Below, piece after piece: positions 9,955 to 21,723 of a DNA stretch of 64,000 bases; position 1 is the first letter of the stretch; every line of letters starts with the position of its first letter. This DNA is from Platanthera guangdongensis (taxonomy: Eukaryota > Streptophyta > Magnoliopsida > Asparagales > Orchidaceae): the NCBI GenBank assembly GCA_039583875.1, contig CM077161.1, positions 66,531,885 to 66,595,884 on the forward strand, read 5' to 3'. The notes under the pieces were generated by a model. The model had not been told where the DNA came from. It worked only from the letters and a program-made list of their open reading frames with translations, and did no database searches. Both the position numbers and the translations under genes were made by a program.

Positions 9955-10795
9955 GGGATTTTCTTTCTCTTCCTGAATAGCTCTCTAGCAGTAGTCAAAA
10001 AGATACAGTGAATAAGCATCTTCATCTCTCTCGACAGCACATAAATAATATACACACTACTGAGCTCACAAGGCAACAACACTGTGAAGAGACAAAAAGC
10101 CCTAGCCCTAGACTAGAGAAAACAACAGCAAGCTGAAGAAGAAGAAGAACAACCATTCAAGATCAAGAGTCTTCTTCCGTCTTCATTCAGTATTCTTCAA
10201 AGGACAATAAATAATCTATCTGTCAAGAAGTTCCTGTAGTTCATCTGGTGAAAGCAAAAGCTAAAGACCATCACCCTGCAGCAAAGCTTCAACTTCCTGA
10301 ACCATTCAATATCTTAGGGGGAGCTCTTTGCTAAAATCAATATCCACAAAAGACTTCTCAGTTGTATCTGAGAAAGAGAAGACAAAATCACTCTCTCATC
10401 CCCAACTGTTTAAAAGGGTTCTTAACTCCCTTCAAAAGTTATTTCTGGTTGCAAGTCACCTAATCAAAAGACTTGAGTTTTGGTTTTTGAGCACCTGATC
10501 AAATGCTCATTGGTGGCAGTCACCTGATCAAAAACCTGAGAGGATTCCTACCAGGGTGGTAGAAGAGTGGATGTACCCAAGTTTAGGGGAACCACTATAA
10601 AATTCTTGTGTTGTCTGGGTTGCTCTTTTTCTTTTGTTCTTGCTGTTGCTGTGATAACTAGGTTGCTGTGTTTGTGTTTTTAATTTAATTCCTGTAGTAC
10701 TAGAACTAGATTGAATTAGTTAGAAAAATTTTATAAGACCTAAATACTCTATTCACCCCCCTCTAGAGTATTTTAGATCTAACCCCTAGCTTTCA

Positions 10796-11474
10796 GAACG
10801 ACTGATTTTGTCTTGAATGTATTTCCCAAACTGTCTTAGTAAATATGATAGAGTAATAACTCTGTGAAATCCATAATTAATGCAGCAAAGTAACAACCAT
10901 ATTCTTGAGAATATTGAGAGTATTACTATCTTAATATAATATAACTTGAAATCAAATTGACTTAGTCGAACTGAGAAACTGCAGAGAAGTTTTAGTCGAA
11001 CAGAACCTGAAAGGAGTTAGTCAAACTTAGTAAAGGTTTCATCGACCTGAGCTCCAAGTTCGTCGAACTAAGACAGCACTTCATCATGCTAAACTTTTGA
11101 TATGAGATCACAATTCGTCGATCTCAACTAGACTTTCGTCGAGCTTAACTTCTGATATAAGATCACAGTTCGTCGATCTCAGCTGGACTTTCGTCGAGCT
11201 CAACTTAGAGAAGTAACTCTGAGTTTGTCAATCTAAGATCGATGATCATCGAGCTGAGTTCAGCTATTATCGAAAACCTTTTCTGCATTCTTTAAACCAT
11301 CCTGTCTCTAAAGTATTCTGTCTCTGAAGTCTTCTGAAGGTAGGATCCAACTATTTAACCTCAAGTGACTGACCTTAGCCTTGGGACTAACTTATGACCT
11401 TAGACTATACATGTTGAGTCATCTGAACAATCCTAATAGTGAACCTAGCTCAAATCACAAGTAGGGTTCCAACA
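10796..11474 (-). repeat. Cop-B 3' LTR, truncated by Cop-C insertion
   Basis: Matches the U3 half of the LTR at about 30112-30794, ending ...GGGTTCCAACA. The remainder is left of the window beyond Cop-C. It holds the TCGTCGA motif cluster at about 10970-11275. Confidence 0.9.
10970..11275. repeat. TCGTCGA motif cluster in Cop-B U3 (3' LTR)
   Basis: Repeated TTCGTCGATCTCA and TCGTCGAGCT motifs with near-tandem units of about 60 bp (pattern: motif, AACTTCTGATAT, AGATCACA, motif). Some copies are decayed by C-to-T change (for example TCATCATGCT at about 11080). Same block as 30283-30597. Confidence 0.85.
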
Positions 11475-11486
11475 ATCTCCTCCTAT
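11475..11486 (-). other. Cop-B polypurine tract
   Basis: Minus strand ATAGGAGGAGAT immediately inside the 3' LTR, differing by one base from the Cop-A tract. Confidence 0.8.
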
Positions 11487-12211
11487 TTGGGTGAGGTCAC
11501 TATAAAATTAAAAATAAAGAAAATCACAAGGCAAAAAAATTGACAAAATTATAGAGCTTCAGCAGATTTAAATAGTTGTGCCTTGTGAATATATATATAT
11601 AACAATAATAAAATTCAAAATGTATAAGCAAAAAATTATGAGTTTTTCTTTGGAGCATCTGAAGAAGAATATGAAGCATGTTTTGAGAAAACCATTATTC
11701 ATTTGGGGTCCTCTGCTTCTCTTTGAGTCATCTTCATGTCTTCAGCACCAAGAATTTTCACTGATGCAGTTCTAGGCACTACTGCTTCTGGATGGAGACT
11801 CATATAAGTATCAACATTAAAAAGGTTTTTCTTTTCATACCTTTCTATCTCTTTCTTCCTGTAGGAAGACATGGTTGAATATTGAGAAGTATCTTTTCCT
11901 TCTTCCCTGGCTTTCCTTATCTATAAAAGTGCTATAATTTTCTTGAATCTATCTATTCTAAAATTAGGATCCATTTTTGGATCATAGATTAGAGATAGTA
12001 GTGTTTCTGGACTTGATTTTTCTTGCTGATTATCTTCAGATGTATGCTGGCTGCTTTGCTTTCTTTGTTGTTGTTTGCTGCCCTGGGAACTGTGCTACTG
12101 CCTGTTGCTGCTGTGAGATGGTTTAGAGCGATAAGAAGTTGTAGACCTTTGAACTTGAGAAATACTTCCTGCTGATCCTGCTGCAGGAGGAGGAGGAGGA
12201 CCTCTCCTAAA
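11487..12211 (-). other. Cop-B spacer between env-like ORF and PPT
   Basis: AT-rich element interior with no ORF I can support. It is probably the decayed end of the env-like ORF plus 3' untranslated sequence. Confidence 0.5.
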
Positions 12212-14616
12212 TTATGGAGGTGGAGAGTATCTCCTACTCTTCTTCCTACCTTTTAGCTCATTCTTTGAATACCTCATCCAGTGAGGAGTGTCTGGAGTGA
12301 GAGTAATGTTGTGCAGAATATAGTAAGGGTTGTCTGCAGTAGGAGAGGGTTTAGGAGCAGCCCTGGATGGAACCTTCTTCCTAAGTTTTCTCTTTTTAGA
12401 ACCAAAGTCTTCTGAATCATCTGAATCATCATCATCAGATTCTTCAATAGGGCTATCATAGAGAGCATTGATCTGTTTAAGCATTTCAATAGAGAATAGT
12501 GGATGAGTCTGTGGCTGTATATTTATATCTATTATCTCAGCCTGTGGCTATACAACTATATTTTCTTCTTCAGCCTAAGGCTATGCTTGAACTTCTGGCT
12601 CTTTTAGTACAATGTCTATAATAACTTGAGCCTGAACACTGACAGTCTCTGGTTCCATATCTTGAAACATGATTTCATCAAGATTGGGCATGAGGGATTC
12701 AACCCAGCCAAAAGTTGGAGGCGAGAAAGCCTTTGGCTCTGTATAACTTACTTGTTCTGGAATATTCTCAATAACTGTAAAACTAGTCCTTAGTTGTTCC
12801 GAAACTACAGGACTTATTGGAGCTGTATAGCTTATTATTGCTTTAGAATAATTGCTATAAACTGGTAAGGTGCTGCTATAAACTGTATCAAAAGAATGAA
12901 GTAATGAGGAAATATTAATTGTGGGATTAAGAATAAAATCACCAACAATGATGATTTCTGTAATTGAAAAATCTGTTGCTTCTTCATCTGTACAAGCAAG
13001 CATTTCTGTGCTTGTTGCTGCACCTTCTGGAATTACTAGAGTTTCTCCATGAATTGCTGAAGCTTCATGAATTATGGAGCTTCTTAATTGGACATCTCCC
13101 CTAGCCTGGATTCAGAGAGTCCTGAACCCAGAGCCCCAGAAGAAGGGATAGTGGATTAGGAAGCTAGCTTAGAATAAAGTTCAGATATGATGGCTAAAAG
13201 AGGAGCAATGGCTTCAGCTATGAGTTTCTTGTGTGTAGGGGTAGTAAACTCAAGAATGTTTGCAGATATAGAAGAAAAATCAACATACATGTAATCATTT
13301 AGATTAATAGACGTGGAAGGTTGGTTGGCAGTAGAAGAGGATGGCACGGAGTAGGTTGGACAGAAGGTGAATGCTTGTGGAATTGAGGGTGTTGGAAGTG
13401 TTGGAATGTTGGAGGTTAAGACATCAGGGAGGATAGTATCTTCCTGAATATGGGAATGAGGTGGAGATGCATGAATTTGAGGTGAAAGAGGTGGAGTGTG
13501 TTGTGGATATGGAGATGAAAGTAGATCAAAATTTAGTGATGATAGTAGTGGATCTGTGACATCAATATGTGATGGTAGATGTGATGGTAGAGGTGATTGA
13601 GGAGGTGGAGATGATGTATCCTCAAAAATGTGAATTGGTGAGTGTGGAGGATATGGTGGTCTGGATGGTGAGACAGGAGGGATGGAAGTAGAAGTGTGTC
13701 TGTAATGATAGTGGATGGTTGTTGAAGTGGAGAAACATCAACAAATGGAGTTAATGAAGGAAATATAAAATGATGTGGATATGGAGGAGGAGAGGGAATG
13801 TGAGGAGCAGGAGCCTCTGCTAGGGTCGGTAAAGTGGCTATTACAGCCCTAGTGTCCTCAAAAGCTCTGGAGGAGGAGGCCTTGGAGGGCTTGGTGATAA
13901 CCCTCTCCCATCTTCCAAAGAGGGCTGATGTGAGCCTCTTGGAAGCATTAATGAATATGGGCTGGGAGACCAATAATTTTGGGCACTTGGCTTGCAAAAG
14001 AGCCCAAGTATTCTCCCATACCCAACATCTTTCTTGTTTATTTTCTTCTTGATGTAGTCAAACAATATAACTCCTCAGTTGATTCTTTTCTGATTCACCA
14101 AGGCACACATCAAATGAAATTGGTGTCTGGTTATGTAGTCATGGGCAGAGTGCTTGCCCAAGAGTATCTTTCCAACAATATCTGCTAAGAACTTGTATTC
14201 AGTAGACAAGTTATTTTTCAATATTTTGTTAGGGTTTCCCTGGGAGTGACCATTTTAACAAGCATATCATCAAATTCAGCACTGGATAATTCTATATCAT
14301 CTTCTTCACCATTAACAAACCCCAAAATTTCAGATAAAATTTCTGGTGAAAGAGCAAAATGATGTCCTGAGATAGATCCAATAAGAAGTACAGTTTCATG
14401 AATCTTTGCTGTATAAACCCATTCCTTAATCTCCTGCACTAGAAGCTTTATCCTTATTGTCATGAACTGCCATAACTGTTGTGTCTCAAACAACTGTAAG
14501 ATATTTTTGAAGACTTGATCGGAATGTCTAAAGGAATCCATGTCGATGTCGAAGCCGGCATCAAATTTCATTCCTGAAAGGGTCGCTGCCGAAATCGCCA
14601 TTGCCTGCAAGAACAA
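12212..14616 (-). pseudogene. Cop-B env-like ORF3 remains
   Basis: Lies between pol and the 3' LTR, where SIRE-lineage Copia elements carry an extra, so-called env-like ORF. The first 132 codons (14218-14616) are open. They include a segment resembling the plant 'putative transposon protein/env-like' domain: a KEWVY motif, then GHHFALSPEILSEILGF. Downstream are a Pro/His-rich stretch (13533-13997), a Ser/Thr-rich stretch (12581-13003), and an acidic-then-basic segment (12212-12484: DDDDSDDSEDFGSKKRKLRKK). Frames change and stops occur throughout, so it is dead. A TCGACGA cluster sits directly upstream (14690-15060). Homology is judged by pattern only; function as an envelope is not shown. Confidence 0.6.
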
Positions 14617-14689
14617 GAGATCAAGTGCAAAAGAACTGGAAAGTGCAGGATGGAGTTTGATGAAAACACTATTATAAGTTTTTAGAAGT

Positions 14690-15060
14690 TAAAAAAACGA
14701 ACTCCGTCCGACGAAAAATAAAAGCTTCGAACTCAGTTCGACGAAAAATTTTATAAAGAAATAAAAGCGTCGATCTAAGTTTGAAGAGGGGGAAAACAAA
14801 TCGTCGTCCTCCGTTCGACGAAAAACTTTTCTGAAACAAACTTTGTCAATCCCTGTTCGACGAAAAATTTTCCGAAACAAATTCGTCAATCTCTGTTCGA
14901 TGAAAAATTTTCTGAAACAAATTCATCGATCTCCGTTCGACGAAAGAGTTTTGCAAAGGAAGGTTCATCGATCTCCGTTCAACAAACACTCCACAAAGAG
15001 TTCGTATTTCGTCGATCTCCGTTCGATGAAAAATGAACAGTTCGTCGACCACAGACAAAA
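14690..15060. repeat. TCGACGA/TCGTCGA cluster between Cop-B pol and ORF3
   Basis: About eight copies of a 40-50 bp unit: TTCGACGAAAAATTTT, GAAACAAA, TTCGTCGATCTCCG. It is the same core as in the Cop-B LTR, but outside the LTR, just after pol ends (15062) and just before ORF3 begins (14616). On the minus strand it is followed by an AT-rich AACTTATAATAGTG stretch (about 14668). It may be an internal promoter or enhancer for ORF3. Confidence 0.85.
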
Positions 15061-15061
15061 A

Positions 15062-18000
15062 TCAATTTAAAGCTTCTCCATTTATCATACCTAGCTGATT
15101 TAGGAAGAACTGATGTTTCTTTTCATCTAATGGTTTGGTGAAAATGTCTGCTATTTGTAAATCAGTAGAGATAAAGACAAGTTTAATTTTATTTTTGTCC
15201 ACACAATCTCTAATGAAATGATGTTTAATATCTATATGCTTTGTCCTACTATGATGCACTGGATTCTGTGCAATAGAAATTGCTCTGGTATTATCATAAT
15301 AGATAGTTGATTTATTTAAGTTGAAACCAAAATCCAGGAGATGATTTTGAATCCATAAAATTTGTGAACAGCAACTACCTGCTGCTATGTATTCAGCTTC
15401 AGCAGTTGCTGTGGACACAGAAGTTTGCTTTTTGCAAAACCAGGATACAAGCCTATCACCAAGGAACTGACAAGTTCCTGATGTACTTTTCCTGTCCACT
15501 CTACATCCAGCAAAGTCAGCATCTGAGAATCCAGATAATTCAAATTCTGACTCAGTAGGATACTAAAGTCCTAGATTAGCACAACCCTTTATATATCTTA
15601 AAATACTTTTTAATAAAATAAGATGTGATTCTGTAGGATTGACTTGAAATCTAACACAAATGCAAGTAGCAAACATAATGTCTATCCTACTAGCGGTAAG
15701 ATACAATAAGGACCCAACAATGGCCCTATATGTTTTCTGATCAACTGGCTTGCCCTGTTGATTAGAATCAACTACAACATTGGACGGGATGGGTGTTTTC
15801 TTGGCTGAGGCATCTGTCATCCCAAATCTTTTAAGTAGCTCTTTAGCATATTTTGACTGGGATATAAAGATACCGTCAGGGGTTTGCTTCACTTGAAGAC
15901 CAAGGAAGTAGGATAGTTCACCAATGCTACTCATTTCAAACTTTGAATGCATCAAGTCAGAAAACCTTTGGAAAATTTGGAATCAGTAGAGCCAAATATT
16001 ATATCATCTACACATATTTGGGATCGCAAAATATTTGATTTATGATGTCTAATGAATAAGGTCCTATCAACAATGCCTCTAATGAACTTATGTTCTAAAA
16101 GAAAGCTAGCTAAGGTCTTATACCAAGCTCTTGGAGCTTGCTTTAGACCATAAAGAGCTTTATGAAGCTTAAAACATAAGATGGATGAGTTGAGGAGATA
16201 AAACTTGGTGGTTGCTCAGCGTAAACTTCCACTTTTTGTTCTGCATTGAGTAATGCTCTTTTGACATCCATCTGATAGACCTTGAACTTCTTGAATGCTG
16301 TATATGCAAGAAAATTTCTGATGGCTTCAAGTCTTACAATAGGAGAATAGGTTTGATCATAGTCATTGCCTTCTTCCCGTGAATAACCTTGGGCTACTAG
16401 CCTTGCTTTATTCCTCACAATTAATCCTTGTGCATCCAGCTTGTTCCTAAAGACCCATTTATTTCTAATGACTGGGTAGTCTTTGGGTCTTGGAACAAAA
16501 TCCCAAACTCTACACCTCTCAAATTTATTGAGTTCCTCTTGCATTACAATAATCTAGTGGGGATCTTGCTCTGCATCTTTTATGGATTGAAGCTCAATTT
16601 GAGAAATGAAGCAAGCATGCATCAGATCTTGGTTGAGTTGATTCCTTGTTTACACACCAGCTGATATGTCTCCAATCACTTGAGATATGAGATGATCTCT
16701 AAGTGTGACAAGATCAGCAGGAGGATTTGGTTCATCAATAGATTATGGAATTAATTCCTCTTGTGGAATTATATTTGTTGTTGTGGGTTCAACTGCTTCA
16801 ACAATTTCTTCTTCACTGTATTCATCAATCTGTGGAGAAGGATGCAATGCAACCTCTTGGGTAAGGTTTAAATCATCCAACTTCTCACATAGATATGGTA
16901 CCTGCAATGAGTCTATGTAGAAGAATTCTTCTCCTTATAAAACATGTTAGCTTCATTAAAGGATATATGTACAGATTCTTCCATTTTAATGTTGATTTAT
17001 TAAATACCCTATAAGCCTTGCTGACTTGGGAATATCCAAGGAAAATTCCCTCTGCAGCCTTGGCTTCAAATTTTCTTAAGTATTTCTTATTTTTATTGTG
17101 AATATAACACTTGCATCTAAATACTTTAAAGTAATCTACTTTAGGTTGCTTCCCCTTAAGTAATTCATAGGGAGTCTTACACTTAAGTTTATGTATGAAA
17201 CTTCTGTTTAGAACATAATTTGCTGTGCTTACAGCCTCTACCCAAAAGGATAGGGGCAAATAAGCATCTGCAAGCAATGTTGTAGCAGAATCAATAAGGG
17301 TTCTATTTTTTCTTTCAGCTACCCCATTTTGTTGAGGAGTTCTAAGAGCAGAAAAACAATGCCTGGTAGCTTCCTTCTCACAGAATTCTTACATGAGAAG
17401 AGATTCAAACTCAGTACCATGATCACTTCTTATCAATGCAACCTGAGTAGAGTAATCTATCTGTATGCTCTTAAGAGAATCTGTAAGAACTTTAAAGTTA
17501 TCTGACTTGTTTCTCAAAAAGAACACCCAAGTGAATCTAGAGAAGTAATTAACAATAACTAGATGTATGACTTACCTCCCAACCTTTGTACAACTATAGG
17601 GCCAAAAAGGTCCATATGTAGCAAGTACAAAATCCTGGGTGAATCACTTTTATTAATGGATTTGAAACTATTTTTTGTTTGTTTGCTTAATTGACAAGCC
17701 CTGCAGAGTCCTTCCTTCTTATAAGAACTAGAAGGCAGTTCTCTAACAAGGTTGTCCCTAAATAATTTAGCAATGTTCCTAAGGTTTACATGACCTAGTC
17801 TCTTAGGCCATAAATCATTAGTTGAACTAATTTGGTTGAATAAGAAAATTTCTGAATTAGCAGATTTGAAATTAACTACATATATGTTTTCTTGTCTAAT
17901 TCCAGTAAAAACAATTTTGTTTTTATCAGAAGTAATGATGCAAGATAACTGATTGAATGATACCTGATAACCTTCATCACATAATTGACTTATGGATATT

Positions 18001-18230
18001 AGGTTATGCTTGTGATCACTTACATAGGCTACCTTCTTGAAGGTAACTGCTCCAACTTTGACATTTCCATATCCTCTATCTATCCACAGTTGGAGTCTCT
18101 AAACATCACTTTTGATCCAAGCCTTGCTTTGAAATCAGTCAGGTAGTCTTTACTTCCTGTCATGTGTTTTGAATAGCCACTATCCAGATACCATTGTTCC
18201 TCTGTGGTAGGATAGTTCTTCACCTGCATA
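15062..18230 (-). pseudogene. pol: Cop-B pol (PR-IN-RT-RH), decayed
   Basis: Recognisable in order on the minus strand: protease with a YLDSG-type motif near 18180; GAG-pre-integrase zinc region (about 17660-17800, CRACQLSKQ); integrase (LHMDLFGP near 17600; the rest frameshifted); RT (16143-16544, DVKRALLNAEQ; 15563-15955, EMSSIGELSYFLGLQ); RNase H (15062-15499: [27 protein letters not shown]). There are many frameshifts and stops. It ends at 15062. The gag stop and pol are in the same frame, separated by one TAA, the arrangement reported for SIRE-type elements. Not functional. Confidence 0.9.
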
Positions 18231-18238
18231 AAAATAGA

Positions 18239-19304
18239 TTAGGTGTTCTTGACCCAGGTAACCTTGGGTACTTGATTTCTTTCAAATTTACAACTCAAAA
18301 TGTAAGAAAATTCAGGTTGGTCCTTATAACCTAGTGGATGATATCTCGTAGGAGGAATAATCCACTGAGTAAAAGGTTTAATAAAGGTTTTAGTTTTATT
18401 AAAATTTTGAAAAGAATTCAAGTTTCTATTATAAGAAATTGTGTTCGACGAATTATAATAGGTTCGTCGATCTGCGTTCGACGAATATGGATGAGTTCTT
18501 CAAACTCCATTCATAGAAGGAATGTATTCATTCTCTGTGCCCCACATTCGTCGATCATGGTTCGACGAACCATATTGAGTTCGTCGAGCGCAGTTAGACG
18601 AATAATTATACCTAAAATCTACGTTCATAGTTCGTCAATCTGATTTTGACGAACCATATTCATTTCGTCGAGCATGGTTCGACGAAATATATTGAACATA
18701 ATTTTTATTAATATTTTTCCTTTTCTTTTGTGAATTTAAAATTTTCTTAGGTTGATTCTTTTGTGATACTTCAGTAGCTGTATCTATATCATCTGCTTTC
18801 TCTTTTCCTTTAGAAGAAATAAATTTTATAGGAGTTGATAAAGTATTTTTCTATAATAATGGAGGCTGACTAGATGAAGCTCCCAAGCCTAGTTTGTCAT
18901 TAAGCATGACATTCATTATGGTTGTGATATCCATCAATTTGAAACTTCTCATATTATGGGATTCTTCAAATTTCTTAGCCTTATTTAATTTATCTTCTAA
19001 AGATATTATATGTTCATTAGCAGTTTTTAAATCTTCTTTAGGTTTTAGGATTTCTGAAGACAAATTGTCAAATTTAATTACTTTTTCTCTGAGGAGTTTG
19101 ATTTCCTTCTCAGATTTAATTAAATCATTACATAATAATTTGAAATCAGTTTTAAATTGATCAGAAGTAAAATCAAAATAAGAGATTACCTGATCTTCTT
19201 TTAATATAGATTCATCTTCTGAGTTGTCAGCTTCTGAATCAGTAGCTTCAGAGTTGCTGCAAGAGGCATTAATTGCCATCAAACATATCTCCATGGCTTT
19301 GGCC
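18239..19304 (-). pseudogene. gag: Cop-B gag, 3' part
   Basis: The 3' portion of gag, continuing from 28011-29061 across the Gyp-E insertion. The open segment 18851-19304 encodes an acidic Ser/Glu/Asp tract and a coiled-coil-like Lys/Glu/Leu stretch, parallel to the coiled coil of Cop-A Gag; its in-frame upstream extension is Gyp-E LTR, not gag. Further on (18440-18695) the coding region is invaded by the family palindrome motif. 18239-18421 is the C-terminus. Bases 19300-19304 (TGGCC) are the Gyp-E target duplication. Confidence 0.8.
18440..18695. repeat. TCGTCGA/TCGACGA cluster inside Cop-B gag
   Basis: Eight or more copies of TTCGTCGATC, TTCGACGAA and GTCGAGC in alternating orientation with spacers such as ACCATATT. 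Read on the minus strand they add Arg/Ser/Asn-rich peptide to Gag. Same core as in the LTR and upstream of ORF3, so the motif occupies three places in one element. Confidence 0.85.
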
Positions 19305-21395
19305 TTTAACGCCCTGAAACTCAAAAGAGCGACGGGAGGCATTTTGAGCCAAGTTAGGAATTTGGAAGGGGTCACACGGCCTGGGACACGGGCGTGTCAT
19401 AGGCCATGTCCTTGGCGAGTTGTGGCGTGTTTGACATAGTCTGCTGTGTTGACACAAGGTCTGCTGTGTTGACACAGGGTCTGTTGTGTCAACATAGGGC
19501 CTGTTGTGTCGACACAGGGCCTGTTGTGTCGACACAGGGACTGCTGTGTCGACACAGGGCCTGCTGTGTCGACACAGGGCCTGCTGTGTCGACACAGGGC
19601 CTGCTGTGTCGACACAGGGCCTGCTGTGTTGACACAGAGTGTCGACACAGGTTGTGTTATGTCGATACAGGGTGTCGACACAGAGTGTCGACACAGGTTG
19701 TGCTTTGCCGACACATGGAGTCAACACAGAGTGTCGACACAGGTTGTGCAGGGGTCTTAGCAGGGTCTCGACTAAATGTCCTGACATATTTTGAGTTTGT
19801 TGCGGACGTGTCCTGCTCCGGTTTGTGAACCGTAAGGTGTTTCAGCCCAGTTTTTCCATGTCAGACCTGGATCGTAGCCGTACATTTCTTTATGTTGGGA
19901 TACGACTGCTGGAGGCTATTCCTATTGGGATATACCCGAGTGTAGGATTTCAAAACCCTTATCTTCTGTTCGCTGGTTCTCTGTCTAAGTTCTAGAGAGA
20001 GGAGAGAAACGCGGAAGAAGAAGTCTAGATCCGGTCACCGGCGGAGCTTCGGAGCTCCAAATTGCGAACCGACTTTGGATCTACGGAGGCTAGGAGAGGG
20101 CGCTGCTTTTCGTCCGCTTATATTTCCATGGCGCCAAGTAAGAATGCTAGGGTAACGATTCTCTACTTGAGCATGTGAAGCTCTACTTCTTTTGCATAGG
20201 GAAGCCGCTCTCGTGAGTTTGCGGTGAGTTTGAGGCATTCCTTCGAGTAGACATGAATAGTTCCCATTGTGTACATGTAGAGTCCGTAATCGAGAATCGA
20301 TATAGACATGATGTGTGAAGCCTACCTGGACAAGTTGTTCTGGATCGGTGATGTTGCATTCATAAATGGCTGGAGAAGACTCCGTGCGAATGTTTGTTTT
20401 TCGGGTTTTCTACATGGTAGATTGCAATAGGGAGCCTTGGGGATTAACTCCAAGGTGCACTCGAAAAACTGGGCATATGCGTGGTTCTGCCAACATTGTG
20501 GCATGGGAGCCAACCTGAACATAACTGGGTTATGTGATTGTATGGGAGATACAGGACTCGGGGAAGCTTGACCCGCGTAGACGACTTAAATTTACGTTGC
20601 GGTATGAGCAACAGGTCAGGCGGAACCGTACACGATCTATGTGGTTCGGTTAGAGAGACCTAAAGTATGTGGCACTCGCCATTGTCATAGATGAAGGGTC
20701 TTAGGTAGTGGACAGAAAGGCCAGTTGCTCACGAGATATTGCCGTCCTGGGGGTGGTGGTGAGTCAGAGGACTTTGATTGTGATCACCGAGAATGTGCCC
20801 TGAGAGCACGGGGCGTGTAGCCGTGCGTGCCTGCGCCTGTGATGTAGTGTTGTTACATTACTGCTTGGTTATACTAATAAAGTGCAGGGAAGGAGCATCT
20901 CCGCCCCAAGTTTGGGGGCGGGATCGTTATAATTTGGTCAGCATAGATGACCGTTGATTTTGTTTTCCACCATGAGGTGGATTGTTGCTTGTAGGTGCTG
21001 TGGAGCCAAGCGGTAAATAGCGGGCCAAAGCCCAAATCGCTGAGCCGGCCCTCGAAGGCCTAATTGGAGTGTTTACCTGTTTTATTCATGTATGACCGGC
21101 CTGCGTGCCGTGGTTTGGAAAACATGTAACTTGAGAAAAACAATTGTAAGGCATTAAGGCCAGTACTTGTGTATTTGTACTTCATTCCTGTTGGCTTTGT
21201 GTGGACATTCATGCTAGTGTTGGGTTCTTTATTAATGCAATAATTTTATTGCTTCCGCTAAAATGCTCTGTGTAAGACGTTGTTATTGGTTGGATGGTTT
21301 TCATTGAGTAACCGCCCGGTGTGTCTGTGGTATATAGCGTCGGGCCCCGGCCGGACCTTCTGCTATATGCTATGTGACAGATAGGGGGTGTTACA
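19305..21395 (+). repeat. Gyp-E 5' LTR
   Basis: Begins TTTAACGCCCTGAAAC (TG mutated to TT) and ends GGGGGTGTTACA. It is about 320 bp longer than the 3' LTR, mainly from a block between the palindrome array and GAAGAAGAAG (about 19745-20010). It contains the 20-bp palindrome array. No TATA box is obvious; the best candidate, GGGATATACCC near 19928, is weak. The periodic ORFs in the array are artefacts of the repeat. Confidence 0.93.
19440..19745. repeat. 20-bp palindrome array in Gyp-E 5' LTR
   Basis: Tandem 20-bp unit TGTGTCGACACAGGGCCTGC. It holds a perfect 12-bp palindrome (TGTGTCGACACA) and a near-palindrome (AGGGCCT). About 10 regular units are followed by irregular ones. The flank (19377-19420) has a second motif, GACACGGGCGTGTC, shared with Gyp-G LTRs. 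The unit is about two helical turns. Confidence 0.95.
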
Positions 21396-21398
21396 ATT

Positions 21399-21410
21399 TG
21401 GTATCAGACT
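21399..21410 (+). other. Gyp-E primer binding site (tRNA-iMet)
   Basis: TGGTATCAGACT, 3 nt after the LTR end; the first 10 bases match the initiator tRNA-Met consensus. Confidence 0.85.
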
Positions 21411-21723
21411 ACTGGTTTCGATCGGGCTTAAAATGAATTTGTGGTCGAATTCTTTTTAAGGGGTGGTGAGCACCTGTGTGTGCGTCATCGTTATAACAGC
21501 AAAAGAACCCATGAATGTCCACTTAGGAATGAAAATACACGTGTTTGCTGAACCTGCGTGTTCCGATAATTGCTTTTTGCAATTTTGTATGGTCGCTTAA
21601 TGATGTTTTATACAACTATAGGTGACCAGTAGCAGTGCTGGGCTGTGAGAACGCCGAGTTTCTGAGGCTAGTAGTGCACCAAATGATGCTCCTGCAACAC
21701 TTCCATCGGCTGAGACCATACGA

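Larger units (their letters stand above)
9262..10795 (+). repeat. Cop-C LTR, right part
   Basis: Resumes immediately after the Cop-A duplication and ends ...TAGCTTTCA at 10795, followed by GAACG, the likely target duplication inside the Cop-B LTR (the intact Cop-B LTR reads GAATG there). It contains TCGACGA motifs, a TATA box, the GGGGAACCACTATAAA leader block near 10585-10605 and the CTATTCACCCCCCTCT end motif (about 10748-10763) found in the other Copia LTRs. No coding region is seen. Confidence 0.85.

Noticed and set aside
9262..10795. Host gene exons between elements
   Set aside because: The sequence is bounded by LTR-type termini and carries LTR motifs; no splice-linked coding exons are visible here or elsewhere in the window.
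12212..14616. A true retroviral envelope gene in Cop-B
   Set aside because: Only the position and a plant transposon-type domain support 'env-like'; no signal peptide or clear membrane segment was seen and the ORF is broken.
19406..19828. Long ORFs with a 20-residue periodic Cys/His/Arg-rich peptide, also at 26224-26645
   Set aside because: They are translations of the 20-bp palindrome array, which is open in several frames on both strands; there is no start context, and no codon pattern beyond the repeat.
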